A DNA stretch of 64,000 bases, taken from the NCBI GenBank assembly GCA_965198325.1, contig CBDAPE010000017.1, positions 496,001-560,000 of the forward strand. The letters run 5' to 3'. Below are positions 43,327 to 52,064 of the stretch, piece after piece. Both the position numbers and the translations under genes were made by a program. The notes below the pieces were generated by a model. The model had not been told where the DNA came from and ran no database searches. It saw nothing but the letters and a program-made list of their open reading frames with translations. Each line of letters opens with the position of its first letter. Within the stretch, counting starts at the first letter, position 1. Source of the DNA: CBDAPE01 sp965198325 (GTDB lineage Bacteria > Pseudomonadota > Alphaproteobacteria > UBA828 > JAPUJA01).

Positions 43327-44385
43327 GTGGCCCGGATCGACGAACCGCTCGACGCCGACACCTTCGACCCGCTGATCCGCCGTTTGCGGGGCGTTGCGCG
43401 CGTGGGGCTCTCGGTCGCGATCACCCTGCTCGGCCTCGTCTTCGTGACCTTCCTGATCGGCCGAGTGGTGCCGATCGACCCGGTCCTGGCCGTGGTCGGC
43501 GACCGGGCAAGCCCCGAGGCCTACGAGGCCGCACGCACCGCACTGGGGCTCGACCGCTCCATTCTCGTGCAGTTCTGGATCTATCTGGGTGACGTCGTGA
43601 GCGGCGATTTCGGTGAATCCACACTCACCGCCAATCCGGTGCTCGCCGACATCGGCCGGGTCTTCCCCGCGACCCTCGAGCTTGCGACGCTGGCAACCCT
43701 CATCGGCGTCGGCCTCGGCATTCCGCTCGGCGTGATCGCGGCGACTCGCCAGGGCCGCTGGCCCGATCACGTGATCCGCGTGGCCGGCCTGTTCGGCTAC
43801 TCGGTGCCGGTCTTCTGGCTCGGCCTGATGGGGCTCCTGCTGTTCTACGCCGAACTCGACTGGGTCGCGGGGCCGGGCCGCCTCGACGTCTATTACGACG
43901 GCCTCGTGCCCACGGTGACCGGCCTGCTGCTTGTCGACAGCCTGCTCGCGGGCGATCTTGAAATCTTCGTCAACGCGGTCCGCCACATCGTATTGCCCGC
44001 TGCCGTGCTGGGCTATTTCTCGCTCGCCTATATCAGCCGCATGACCCGCTCGCTGATGCTGGGCGAACTCGGCCAGGAATACATCACCACCGCCCGGGTC
44101 AAGGGACTCCCGGAGCGCACCGTGGTCTGGCGCCACGCACTGGGCAACGTCCGGGTGCCGCTGATTACGGTGATCGCGCTGTCCTACGGCAGCCTGCTCG
44201 AGGGCTCGGTGCTGACCGAGACCGTGTTCGCCTGGCCGGGCCTCGGCCTCTACATCACGAACTCGCTGTTCGCCGCCGACATGGATGCGGTGCTCGGCGG
44301 CACGATCGTCGTGGGCGCGCTGTTCGTGGGGCTCAACATGCTGTCCGATCTTCTCTACCGGCTGTTCGATCCGAGGGCGCGATGA
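43327..44385 (+). CDS. ABC transporter permease (DppB type)
   Basis: About 352 residues and 6 hydrophobic segments. The first helix contains ITLLGLVFVTFLIGRVVPIDP, typical of DppB. The EAA loop that docks the ATPase reads TARVKGLPERTVVWRHALGN. It starts at GTG 43327, 32 bases after the binding protein, with GAGGGAG upstream. It overlaps the DppC-type gene by ATGA. Confidence 0.88.
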   Translation: MARIDEPLDADTFDPLIRRLRGVARVGLSVAITLLGLVFVTFLIGRVVPIDPVLAVVGDRASPEAYEAARTALGLDRSILVQFWIYLGDVVSGDFGESTLTANPVLADIGRVFPATLELATLATLIGVGLGIPLGVIAATRQGRWPDHVIRVAGLFGYSVPVFWLGLMGLLLFYAELDWVAGPGRLDVYYDGLVPTVTGLLLVDSLLAGDLEIFVNAVRHIVLPAAVLGYFSLAYISRMTRSLMLGELGQEYITTARVKGLPERTVVWRHALGNVRVPLITVIALSYGSLLEGSVLTETVFAWPGLGLYITNSLFAADMDAVLGGTIVVGALFVGLNMLSDLLYRLFDPRAR

Positions 44386-45308
44386 GCGATCTGGCGGACG
44401 GCCGGGGCGGGCGAGGGAGCTGGCGGGCCTGGTTGCTGGCGGACAGCCCCAAGACCGCCTGGCAGGCCCGGTTGGGACGCGGCTTTCGGATCTGGCGGGC
44501 GTTTGCAGCCAACCCGCTGGCCATGGCTGGGCTCGGGATCGTCGCGGGCCTCGTCGTCGTCGCCCTCGCCGCGCCCTGGCTGACACCCTATTCGCCGGTC
44601 GAGCAGGACCTCGCCCGTCGCCTGATGCCGCCCGATGGCGCCCATTGGCTGGGTACCGACCAGTTCGGCCGGGATCTGCTGTGCCGGATCCTCTATGGCG
44701 CGCGCACGACCCTCGTGATCGTGTTACTCGTCGCAGTGATCTCGGCGCCCGCCGGACTGTTGATCGGTTGTCTCGCGGGCTATGCCGGCGGCTGGGTCGA
44801 CCACATACTGATGCGGATCACCGATATTGTCCTCGCCTTTCCTAAGCTGATCCTGGCCCTGGCCCTGGTCGCCGCGCTGGGCCCCGGGATCGAGAACGCG
44901 GTCATCGCCATCGCGCTTGCTGCATGGCCGCCGTTCGCCCGCCTCGCACGGGCCGAGACGTTGACGATCCGCCGGACGGACTACATCGCCGCGGCGAGGC
45001 TGCAGGGCGCGTCGATGGGCCGCATCATCTGGGGTCAGGTGATGCCGCTGTGCATCCCCTCCGTCCTGGTGCGGGCGAGCCTCGACATGGCGGGAATCAT
45101 CCTGATCGCGGCCGGGCTCGGCTTTCTCGGGCTCGGCGCCCAGCCGCCGGACCCCGAATGGGGCGCCATGATCGCATCGGGTCGCCAGTTCGTGCTCGAC
45201 CAATGGTGGGTCGCCGCGATGCCGGGCTTTGCGATCCTGGTCGTCAGCCTCGGCTTCAACCTTCTGGGCGACGGTCTGCGCGACGCACTGGACCCGAAGC
45301 AGACATGA
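44382..45308 (+). CDS. ABC transporter permease (DppC type)
   Basis: A 308-residue inner-membrane permease. It has the DppC-type N-terminal motif LTPYSPVEQDLARRLMPPDGAHWLGTDQFGRDL, which is the family hallmark, and the EAA loop AAARLQGASMGRIIWGQVMP. It is coupled by ATGA to both the preceding and the following gene. It pairs with the DppB-type protein to form the channel. Confidence 0.9.
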   Translation: MSDLADGRGGRGSWRAWLLADSPKTAWQARLGRGFRIWRAFAANPLAMAGLGIVAGLVVVALAAPWLTPYSPVEQDLARRLMPPDGAHWLGTDQFGRDLLCRILYGARTTLVIVLLVAVISAPAGLLIGCLAGYAGGWVDHILMRITDIVLAFPKLILALALVAALGPGIENAVIAIALAAWPPFARLARAETLTIRRTDYIAAARLQGASMGRIIWGQVMPLCIPSVLVRASLDMAGIILIAAGLGFLGLGAQPPDPEWGAMIASGRQFVLDQWWVAAMPGFAILVVSLGFNLLGDGLRDALDPKQT

Positions 45309-46150
45309 GCGTGCCGCTGCTCGCCGTCGAACGCTTGCGGGTCGCCTTCCCGGACCCTGGCGGCGAAGTCGAGGCAGTCCGCGGCGTCAGCTTCGCGATG
45401 GGCCGGGAGAAGCTCGCCATCGTCGGGGAATCCGGCTCGGGCAAGTCGATGACCGCGCGTGCCATCCTTCGCCTGCTGCCGCCCGGCGTGCGCATGAGCG
45501 CAAAGAAGCTCGATTTCGAGGGCACGGATCTTCTCGGCTTGTCCGATCCGGCCATGCGCGCGCTGCGCGGCCGGGGCATCGGCCTGATCCCCCAGGATCC
45601 AAAAATTGCGCTCAATCCGGTAATGCGTGTCGGCGGGCAAATCGCCGAGGCCTGCCGGCTCGGCGGCTTGGGTCGAGGGCAGGCGCGCGAGAAGACTCTC
45701 GAGCTGTTGCGCGCGGTTCGAATTGCCGATCCCGGCCGGGTCGCCCGCGCCTATCCTCACGAGCTCTCCGGCGGCATGGGCCAGCGGGCCATGATCGCGA
45801 TGATGCTGGCGGCCGACCCGGTGCTGCTGATCGCCGACGAGCCGACCTCGGCGCTCGACGTCTCGGTGCGTCGGCAGATCCTCGATATTCTGGACGAGCT
45901 GGTGAGCAACCGGGGCATGGGCCTCGTCTTCATCAGCCACGATCTGGGGCTGGTCGCCTCGTTCTGCGACCGGGTGCTCGTCATGTATGGAGGGCGTATC
46001 GTCGAGCGGTGCGCCGGGCGCGATCTCGACGCCGCGCGCCATCCCTATACGCGGGGCCTGCTCGCCGCCCGGCCGCGGCTTCACGCGCCGGTGAGCGAGC
46101 TGCCCTTCTTGCGGCGCGACCCCACCTGGGGCGCGGGCGAGGCGTCGTGA
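45305..46150 (+). CDS. ABC transporter ATP-binding protein (DppD/OppD type)
   Basis: A 281-residue ATPase with Walker A GESGSGKS, Q-loop PQDPK, signature LSGGMGQR (residues LSGG-M-GQR, a common OppD variant), Walker B LLIADEPTSALD and switch His in ISHDLGL. The C-terminal HPYTRGLLAARP tail is typical of the oligopeptide family. ATGA overlap upstream and GTGA overlap downstream place it in the operon. Confidence 0.9.
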   Translation: MSVPLLAVERLRVAFPDPGGEVEAVRGVSFAMGREKLAIVGESGSGKSMTARAILRLLPPGVRMSAKKLDFEGTDLLGLSDPAMRALRGRGIGLIPQDPKIALNPVMRVGGQIAEACRLGGLGRGQAREKTLELLRAVRIADPGRVARAYPHELSGGMGQRAMIAMMLAADPVLLIADEPTSALDVSVRRQILDILDELVSNRGMGLVFISHDLGLVASFCDRVLVMYGGRIVERCAGRDLDAARHPYTRGLLAARPRLHAPVSELPFLRRDPTWGAGEAS

Positions 46151-46884
46151 TCGAGGTCGACAATCTCGTCGTCCGGTTCGGCGCGGGGACCAACGCCGTC
46201 ACGGCGCTTGCAGGCGTCAGCCTGACGCTCGGGGCCGGCGAAGCGGTCGGCCTGGTGGGCGAATCCGGGGGCGGCAAGTCGACGGTTCTGCGCGCGATCG
46301 CCGGCTTGATCGTGCCGAGTGCGGGTGCGATCAGGCTCGACGGAACCCCCCTTGGCCACCGGCGAGACGCTCCCTATTGCAGGCGGGTCCAGATGGTGTT
46401 TCAGGATCCTTACGGCTCGCTTCACCCGCGCCACACGGTCTACCGGACGCTTACGGAGCCAGCGCGCATTCACCGTCTCGACTCGGTCGATTCGCGGATT
46501 TCGATGGTGCTCGACGATGTCGGTCTTGAAGCGCACTTCCGCTACCGTTACCCCCATCAACTCTCGGGCGGTCAGCGCCAGCGGGTCGCGATCGCCCGGG
46601 CTCTCATGGTCGAGCCGGACATCCTGTTGCTGGACGAGCCGACCTCGGCCCTCGATGTTTCGGTGCAAGCCGAGATCCTCAATTTGTTGTCCCGTCTGCG
46701 CCGCGATCGCCGGTTGGCTTACCTGTTCGTAAGCCACGACCTCGCGGTCGTCGCCCATCTGTGCGATCGGATCGGCGTGATGCGTGAGGGGCGGATCGTG
46801 GAGATGGTAACCGGCGCCGCCTTGTGCGCGGGGCGGCTCGACCATTCCTATAGTCGGGAATTGTATGACGAAAGTCTACGCTGA
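46147..46884 (+). CDS. ABC transporter ATP-binding protein (DppF/OppF type)
   Basis: About 245 residues starting at GTG 46147 in a GTGA overlap. Walker A is GESGGGKS, the Q-loop is MVFQDPYGSLHPRHTV (the OppF/DppF hallmark), the signature is LSGGQRQR, and Walker B is LLLDEPTSALD. It is shorter than most DppF proteins, ending soon after SYSRELYDESLR where the HPYT-type C-terminal extension would continue, so it may be slightly reduced. Last gene of the operon. Confidence 0.87.
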   Translation: MIEVDNLVVRFGAGTNAVTALAGVSLTLGAGEAVGLVGESGGGKSTVLRAIAGLIVPSAGAIRLDGTPLGHRRDAPYCRRVQMVFQDPYGSLHPRHTVYRTLTEPARIHRLDSVDSRISMVLDDVGLEAHFRYRYPHQLSGGQRQRVAIARALMVEPDILLLDEPTSALDVSVQAEILNLLSRLRRDRRLAYLFVSHDLAVVAHLCDRIGVMREGRIVEMVTGAALCAGRLDHSYSRELYDESLR

Positions 46885-47162
46885 TGGGAAGGCCGCGCCC
46901 TGTTCAGCGACCCGACTTCGCGGTATTCTGTACCCGGCTTACGAGACTGTCGCCATCGCGGGCATAAGCTGGTTCGCATGCAAGACGGAAGCCCGGGCGG
47001 CGGGTATCGGAACGGCCGGTGGAGGGGTTTGCAGCCAATCGCTGCGTCGTTGATCCAACACGCCTTGGGGCGCGGCCGGACACGGGTGATCCTTAAACTC
47101 GACGGCGCGACGTAAACCTTCGATCGGCCGATCTGGCATAATCGGACGCCTGATTGAGTGCA

Positions 47163-48974
47163 ATGGAGCGTGGGGAGCTCGCGAGAGGCCATTCGACCAT
47201 GGAACCGGCGGATGTGAGTAACAAGACGGGCGATCTTCAGAGTCTTACGCGTGCGGATCTGATTCTCGAGATCGAGCGGCTGCATGCGCGGCTTGGTGAG
47301 ATCGGTGGCGAGGCCGGCGAGGGTCCCGTTTCCCGGGGTCTCGACGACGTCATGCGCTACGGTGAAGTTTTCCTCTCCCGCTACCGCGAACTGTTCGATC
47401 AGGCGCCTGTCTCGATCTGGGAGGAGGACTGGTCCAAGGTAAAAACCGTCATCGACCGCATGATCGAGGATGGGATCAGCGATTTCAGAACGTATTTCGA
47501 AGCGCACGGCAATCTCATCTATACCATGGCCTATGAAGTCGAAGTTCTCGACTTCAATGCTGCGACCGTCGAAATCTACCGCGCGCCCTCGAAGCAGGCG
47601 TTCTGGTCCATGGCACAGGATGATTTTCTGACCCTGGGCGAATTCGACATGTTCCTCGAAACGCTTGTCCGGCTGGCCCAGGGCGAGACCAAGATCGTCG
47701 TCGAAGGCCTGGAACAGGCCTTCGACGACAGCAAGGGTTTCATTCGCGACACGGTCTTTCTGCCCTCGCCCTACCGGGGTGACTGGGGCCGGGTCATCCA
47801 TGTGGTCGAGGATATCTCCGAGCAGCGCAACGCGGAAGACGCGTTGCGGCGCGCCGAGAGGATCGAGGCGCTGGGTCAACTCACCGGCGGGCTTGCACAC
47901 GACCTGAATAATCTACTCGGCACGATTGCTACAACCCTCGAACTCTTGTGTGAACATCTCGAGCCCGGGAGCCGCGCGATGGAGTTCGTGACCGACTCGA
48001 TGGATGCAGCGCGCGGCGGCACGGCTTTTGTGCGTCAGCTTCTGGCGTTCGGGCAGCGCCACAGCCCTCAACCCCGCGTCGTCGATATTGGAGGTGTGAT
48101 TGAGACGAACTTGTCGATGCTCCAACGGTCTCTGGGCGATGCGATTACCGTCTCGGTCCGATCGTCGGGCAAGCCGGCTGTGGCACGGGTCGATCCCCTG
48201 CTGCTCGAGAACGCCCTGCTGAATATCGCCATCAACGCGCGCGACGCGATGCCGGACGGCGGCGGGCTGGTTATCGGAACCGATCTGGTCGACGCTGGAT
48301 CGTCCACGATCGACGGCCGGCGGGACCGGATGGTTCGATTATCGATCAGCGATTCAGGTGCCGGCATGTCGCCGGGTGTCATGGCAAGAGCCACGGAACC
48401 GTTCTTCACGACGAAAGCCAAGGAAGTCGGCAGCGGTCTGTGGCTGAGCATGGTGGATAATTTCGTCAAGCAGGCCGATGGGCAGATGACAATCGAGAGC
48501 AAACCAGGAGCGGGAACGACGATAACCCTCGAATTCCCACACGTTGGTGACGAACGCCCCGTCGTTCAAGTTGAATCCGCTACGCAGAAACCGGTGCCAC
48601 GCGGCAGCGAGTCGATTCTTCTAGTCGACGACGATCCTTGGCTGCGCCGGGTGTCGGACGATTTCCTGCGCGCCAAGGGTTGCGCCGTAACCGAGGTAGC
48701 AAGCGGCGTTGCGGCGCTCGAACAATTGGCGAGCGATGCGCCGTTCGATGCGATATTGACCGATATCGTGATGCCCGGTGAGGTCGATGGCCGAGAGTTG
48801 GCCCGCCGGGCGCGAGAGCACGAACCCGGCATCAAGGTGATATACCTGTCGTCCTACCCCGAAACCGTGATCGACCACCCCCGAGATCACGATCGTGACG
48901 TTCCTTTCCTCCACAAGCCGATCGAGCGCGACGAGTTCGCGCGATTTCTGCGCCCACGCCTGGACGAAGACTGA
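47163..48974 (+). CDS. hybrid sensor histidine kinase with C-terminal receiver
   Basis: About 603 residues, apparently cytoplasmic with no transmembrane helices. A helical N-terminus is followed by a PAS-like sensor (about residues 70-215, LFDQAPVSIWEEDWS). The kinase core has the H-box GGLAHDLNNLLG, N-box NIAINARDAM, G1 DSGAGM and G2 GSGLWLSMV. A C-terminal receiver has LLVDDDPWLRR, the phosphoacceptor in ILTDIVMP and HKPI. In the G2 box Trp replaces the usual second Gly of GLGLS, which may affect ATP-lid movement. Starts at 47154 (TTG), 47163 and 47199 are all possible. It stands alone, with no cognate regulator adjacent. Confidence 0.85.
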   Translation: MERGELARGHSTMEPADVSNKTGDLQSLTRADLILEIERLHARLGEIGGEAGEGPVSRGLDDVMRYGEVFLSRYRELFDQAPVSIWEEDWSKVKTVIDRMIEDGISDFRTYFEAHGNLIYTMAYEVEVLDFNAATVEIYRAPSKQAFWSMAQDDFLTLGEFDMFLETLVRLAQGETKIVVEGLEQAFDDSKGFIRDTVFLPSPYRGDWGRVIHVVEDISEQRNAEDALRRAERIEALGQLTGGLAHDLNNLLGTIATTLELLCEHLEPGSRAMEFVTDSMDAARGGTAFVRQLLAFGQRHSPQPRVVDIGGVIETNLSMLQRSLGDAITVSVRSSGKPAVARVDPLLLENALLNIAINARDAMPDGGGLVIGTDLVDAGSSTIDGRRDRMVRLSISDSGAGMSPGVMARATEPFFTTKAKEVGSGLWLSMVDNFVKQADGQMTIESKPGAGTTITLEFPHVGDERPVVQVESATQKPVPRGSESILLVDDDPWLRRVSDDFLRAKGCAVTEVASGVAALEQLASDAPFDAILTDIVMPGEVDGRELARRAREHEPGIKVIYLSSYPETVIDHPRDHDRDVPFLHKPIERDEFARFLRPRLDED

Positions 48975-49111
48975 CCCTTGAGACAGCGCGTATACGCACG
49001 CTGCGCCCCAAGTCGGAAGCGGGGGGTTGGCCCTTTCGTCAGCCGTGGCATAATCGGGTGGTGCGATAGCGGTGCGCTGACCGGCGTCGTACTCCGACGG
49101 GAGGGAGAGCT

Positions 49112-49702
49112 ATGGCAACCCATCAACACAAGAAACCGCCGAGCGAGCCGGACGTTCGCGTCAAGGCGCTCGAGGAGCTGCTTGTCGGCAAGGGCCTGAT
49201 TGAGTCAGCGACGATTGACGCGGTCATCGACTATTACGAGAACAAGGTCGGTCCGCGCAACGGAGCCAAGGTCGTCGCCCGTGCCTGGACGGACGCCGAC
49301 TACAAGGCCCGGTTAATGGAAGACGCGTCGGCGGCAATCGCCGAACTCGGCTATTCGGGCGCCGAGGGCGAGAATATGATCGTCGTCGAGAATACGGCGA
49401 TGGTGCACAACATGGTCGTTTGCACCCTGTGCTCTTGCTATCCTTGGCCGGTTCTGGGTCTGCCACCCGTTTGGTACAAGGCCGCACCCTACCGCTCGCG
49501 CGCCGTGATCGAGCCACGCGCAGTGCTCGACGATTTCGGCGTGATGCTGGACGACGATGTCGAAGTCCACGTCTGGGACAGCAGTGCCGAGGTTCGCTAT
49601 CTGGTTCTGCCGCAGCGGCCTGCCGGCACGGATGGAAAGAGCGAAGACGAGCTGGCCGAAATCGTGACTCGCGACGGCATGATCGGCACGGCGCTGGTTT
49701 AG
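49112..49702 (+). CDS. nthA: nitrile hydratase alpha subunit, cobalt type
   Basis: A 196-residue protein carrying the metal-claw motif VCTLCSC at residues 103-109, with ligands C104, C107 and C109. Thr in the third position marks the non-corrin cobalt type (iron enzymes have Ser). The following YPWPVLGLPPVWYKAAPYRSRAVIEPR is highly typical. It hydrates nitriles to amides, with the two claw cysteines oxidised post-translationally. GGAGGGAGAGCT precedes ATG 49112. The beta subunit and activator genes follow. Confidence 0.94.
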   Translation: MATHQHKKPPSEPDVRVKALEELLVGKGLIESATIDAVIDYYENKVGPRNGAKVVARAWTDADYKARLMEDASAAIAELGYSGAEGENMIVVENTAMVHNMVVCTLCSCYPWPVLGLPPVWYKAAPYRSRAVIEPRAVLDDFGVMLDDDVEVHVWDSSAEVRYLVLPQRPAGTDGKSEDELAEIVTRDGMIGTALV

Positions 49703-49727
49703 TGGCGGGAGCGCGGAGGACAGGACC

Positions 49728-50405
49728 ATGAATGGCATTCACGACATGGGAGGCATGCAAAATTTCGGACCCGTGGAGCCGGAAGAGAACGAGCCTAATT
49801 TTCATGCTCCGTGGGAGGAACGTGCGTTCGGACTCTGGCTTCTGGGCTACGACGTTATGGGCTTTTCCGAAGACGAAAGCAGGAGCTGCATCGAGCACAC
49901 GGCGCCGGCGGACTATCTGACGGATGGCTACTACGAGCGTGTGTTGGGGTTGATTGAGCGGATTGGCGTGGAAAAGGGTACCCTGACCGAGGTCGAAATC
50001 GAGGCGGCTCAGGCGGGAACCTGGGAGTCGCCCGCGAACGTCGCGCTGTCAAACGACGCGGTCAAGCCCGACGACGTGGCGCCGGCGATGCTGGAAGGCG
50101 GAACGAAGTACCGTCCGGATAATGCAATGCCGGCCCGGTATTCGGTCGGCCAGACGATTGTCACCCGAAACATTCAGCCCGTCACCCATACCCGCCTGCC
50201 GCGCTACGCCCGGGCCAAGACGGGCGTGATCGTCATGGATCACGGGCCATACGTTTTTCCCGACGTTAACGCGCTCTGCCAGGGCGAGGATCCGCGGCGG
50301 CTCTACTGCGTGCGGTTCGAGGCGCGGGAACTCTGGGGCCCCGATGCGCCGGCGAAAGATTGCGTTTATCTCGACCTGTTCGAGCCCTATCTCGAAGCAG
50401 CCTGA
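49728..50405 (+). CDS. nthB: nitrile hydratase beta subunit
   Basis: A 225-residue protein with the standard N-terminus MNGIHDMGGMQNFGPV and the C-terminal barrel segment that packs on the alpha subunit (YSVGQTIVTRNIQPVTHTRLPRYARAKTGVIVMDHGPYVFPD to LYCVRFEARELWG). Full length for the family. It is 25 bases downstream of nthA, in the same operon. Confidence 0.94.
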   Translation: MNGIHDMGGMQNFGPVEPEENEPNFHAPWEERAFGLWLLGYDVMGFSEDESRSCIEHTAPADYLTDGYYERVLGLIERIGVEKGTLTEVEIEAAQAGTWESPANVALSNDAVKPDDVAPAMLEGGTKYRPDNAMPARYSVGQTIVTRNIQPVTHTRLPRYARAKTGVIVMDHGPYVFPDVNALCQGEDPRRLYCVRFEARELWGPDAPAKDCVYLDLFEPYLEAA

Positions 50406-50441
50406 GCCCGTGATCGCTGTGATGCTCGTGTGGGGTCGACC

Positions 50442-50768
50442 ATGACAAAGGACGTCGCCAAACCCGATATCCCATGCCTCGACGGTATGCCCCAAGACGA
50501 GGACGGTCCGGTATTCTCGGCCCCCTGGGAAGCCAAGGTCTTCGCCATGGTCTACGGTCTGTGCGAGCAGGGCCGCTATGAATGGAACGACGTTCAGACT
50601 TATCTGGTCGACGAAATTTCGGCGGGCGAGGCACGGGCACGGGACTCCGGCGGGGAGCCGCCGGCTTACTACGAGAGTTTCTTTGCCGCCGGCGTGAAAT
50701 TGCTGGCCGATCAGAATCTCCTCGATACCGATGAACTTGAGGCGAAAATGGCGGAGTTCCGCGGCTGA
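50442..50768 (+). CDS. nitrile hydratase activator/accessory protein (P14K/NthE type)
   Basis: A 108-residue protein resembling the N-terminal part of the nitrile hydratase beta subunit (GPVFSAPWEAKVFAMVYGLCEQGRYEWNDVQTYL). That is the family to which the cobalt-loading 'self-subunit swapping' activators of Co-type enzymes belong. It probably delivers cobalt-loaded alpha subunit. ATG 50442 is chosen; GTG 50430 is in frame. It completes an alpha-beta-activator order seen in other Co-type operons. Confidence 0.85.
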   Translation: MTKDVAKPDIPCLDGMPQDEDGPVFSAPWEAKVFAMVYGLCEQGRYEWNDVQTYLVDEISAGEARARDSGGEPPAYYESFFAAGVKLLADQNLLDTDELEAKMAEFRG

Positions 50769-50825
50769 CCCGAAGGCTTGCCCGACGGCAAACGGGCGGC
50801 GAGCCCCGTAAAGAGGAGTGGTCCC

Positions 50826-51197
50826 GTGATCGACCGGCTTCCCGACCTTGTGAACGACAACGAGCCGCTCGTGCGCCGCGGCCAATTCCTGAGCGTCGAA
50901 TTTCTGGTCGAGGTCGGGAACGCACCATTTTACGTGCGGATCGAACGGGGTCGCGTTGTCGGCGTCGAGGCGGGTTCCGGCTTGCTTCGGCCGTGGTGCT
51001 TCGCGATCCGCGCTTCGGCCGACGCGTGGCGACGCTTTTGGGAGCCCATGCCGCGGCCCGGCTACCACGACATCTTCGCCATGGTCAAAGCGGGCGAGGC
51101 CCGCGTCGAGGGCGACCTTCAACCGCTGATGGCCAACTTGCAATTTATCAAGGACGTGCTTGCGGCGCCGCGCCGGCTGACGGAGGAAGGATCGTGA
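50826..51197 (+). CDS. small SCP2-like protein
   Basis: About 123 residues from GTG 50826, preceded by an AGAGGAG site with good spacing. The pattern FLVEVGNAPFYVRIERGRVVGVEAG, followed by MVKAGEARVEGDLQPLMANLQFIKDVL, looks like a sterol-carrier-protein-2 fold, which binds hydrophobic ligands. This assignment is from pattern only. It is coupled by GTGA to the hydrolase gene downstream, so the two act together. Confidence 0.55.
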   Translation: MIDRLPDLVNDNEPLVRRGQFLSVEFLVEVGNAPFYVRIERGRVVGVEAGSGLLRPWCFAIRASADAWRRFWEPMPRPGYHDIFAMVKAGEARVEGDLQPLMANLQFIKDVLAAPRRLTEEGS

Positions 51198-52045
51198 GCG
51201 TCGCCTACGAGCCCATCGTCGGGCGTTATGTCCACGTCGAAGTCGCCGGACGGGACAATCGGGTCTATGTCGAGGAGGCCGGCACGGGCATCCCGCTTGT
51301 CTGCCTCCACACCGCGGGCGCGGATGGACGTCAATTCCGTCACCTGATGCTGGACGACGCGATTACCTGCAACTACCGGGTCGTGGCGTTCGACATGCCC
51401 TGGCACGGTAAATCCAATCCCCCGGCCGGCTGGCAGGACGAGGAATACCAGCTGACCACCGCGCTCTATGTCGAGACGGTCATGGCGGTTTGCCGGGCGC
51501 TCGAACTCGACGGTCTGGTCGTGATGGGCTGCTCGATCGGCGGGCGGATCGTGTTGCAACTGGCGCTCGAGCATGGCGATGAGTTCAGGGCGGCGATCGG
51601 TTTGCAGTCCGCGGCCTATCAGGAGCCTTGGTACGACACGGTCTGGCTGCACCGGCCCGACGTCCATGGCGGTGAGGTGTGCGCCGCGCTCATTTCCGGC
51701 CTGATTGCGCCCCAGAGCCCCGACGAAACCCGTTTCGAGACCCTCTGGCAATACATGCAGGGCGGTCCCGGCGTGTTCAAGGGCGACCTCCACTTCTACC
51801 GGGTCGACAGCGACTTCCGCAGCCGTATCGGAGCCATCGACACGGCGCGCTGTCCGCTCTATATGCTGACCGGCGAATACGACTTCTCCTGCCGACCCGA
51901 GGACAGCGAGGCGACGGCAGCCGCGATTCCCGGGGCCAACCTGCAGATCATGGAAGAGCTCGGTCATTTTCCCATGAGCGAGAACCTCGCGCAGTTCCGC
52001 CGCTACATCCTGCCGGTGCTCGCCGAAATCCGGCGCCTCGGCTGA
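51194..52045 (+). CDS. alpha/beta hydrolase
   Basis: A 283-residue alpha/beta-hydrolase from GTG 51194 (GTGA overlap with the gene before). Motifs are LHTAGADGRQFRH (oxyanion loop), MGCSIGGRI with the nucleophile Ser, TGEYDFSCRPED (acid) and ELGHFPMSE (His). It follows the nitrile hydratase genes and the SCP2-like gene. No amidase is present in the operon, so this could be the enzyme that handles the amide or an ester-linked substrate, but it does not belong to the amidase-signature family. Confidence 0.8.
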   Translation: MSVAYEPIVGRYVHVEVAGRDNRVYVEEAGTGIPLVCLHTAGADGRQFRHLMLDDAITCNYRVVAFDMPWHGKSNPPAGWQDEEYQLTTALYVETVMAVCRALELDGLVVMGCSIGGRIVLQLALEHGDEFRAAIGLQSAAYQEPWYDTVWLHRPDVHGGEVCAALISGLIAPQSPDETRFETLWQYMQGGPGVFKGDLHFYRVDSDFRSRIGAIDTARCPLYMLTGEYDFSCRPEDSEATAAAIPGANLQIMEELGHFPMSENLAQFRRYILPVLAEIRRLG

Positions 52046-52064
52046 TCGCAGGCGGCGGATCCTC

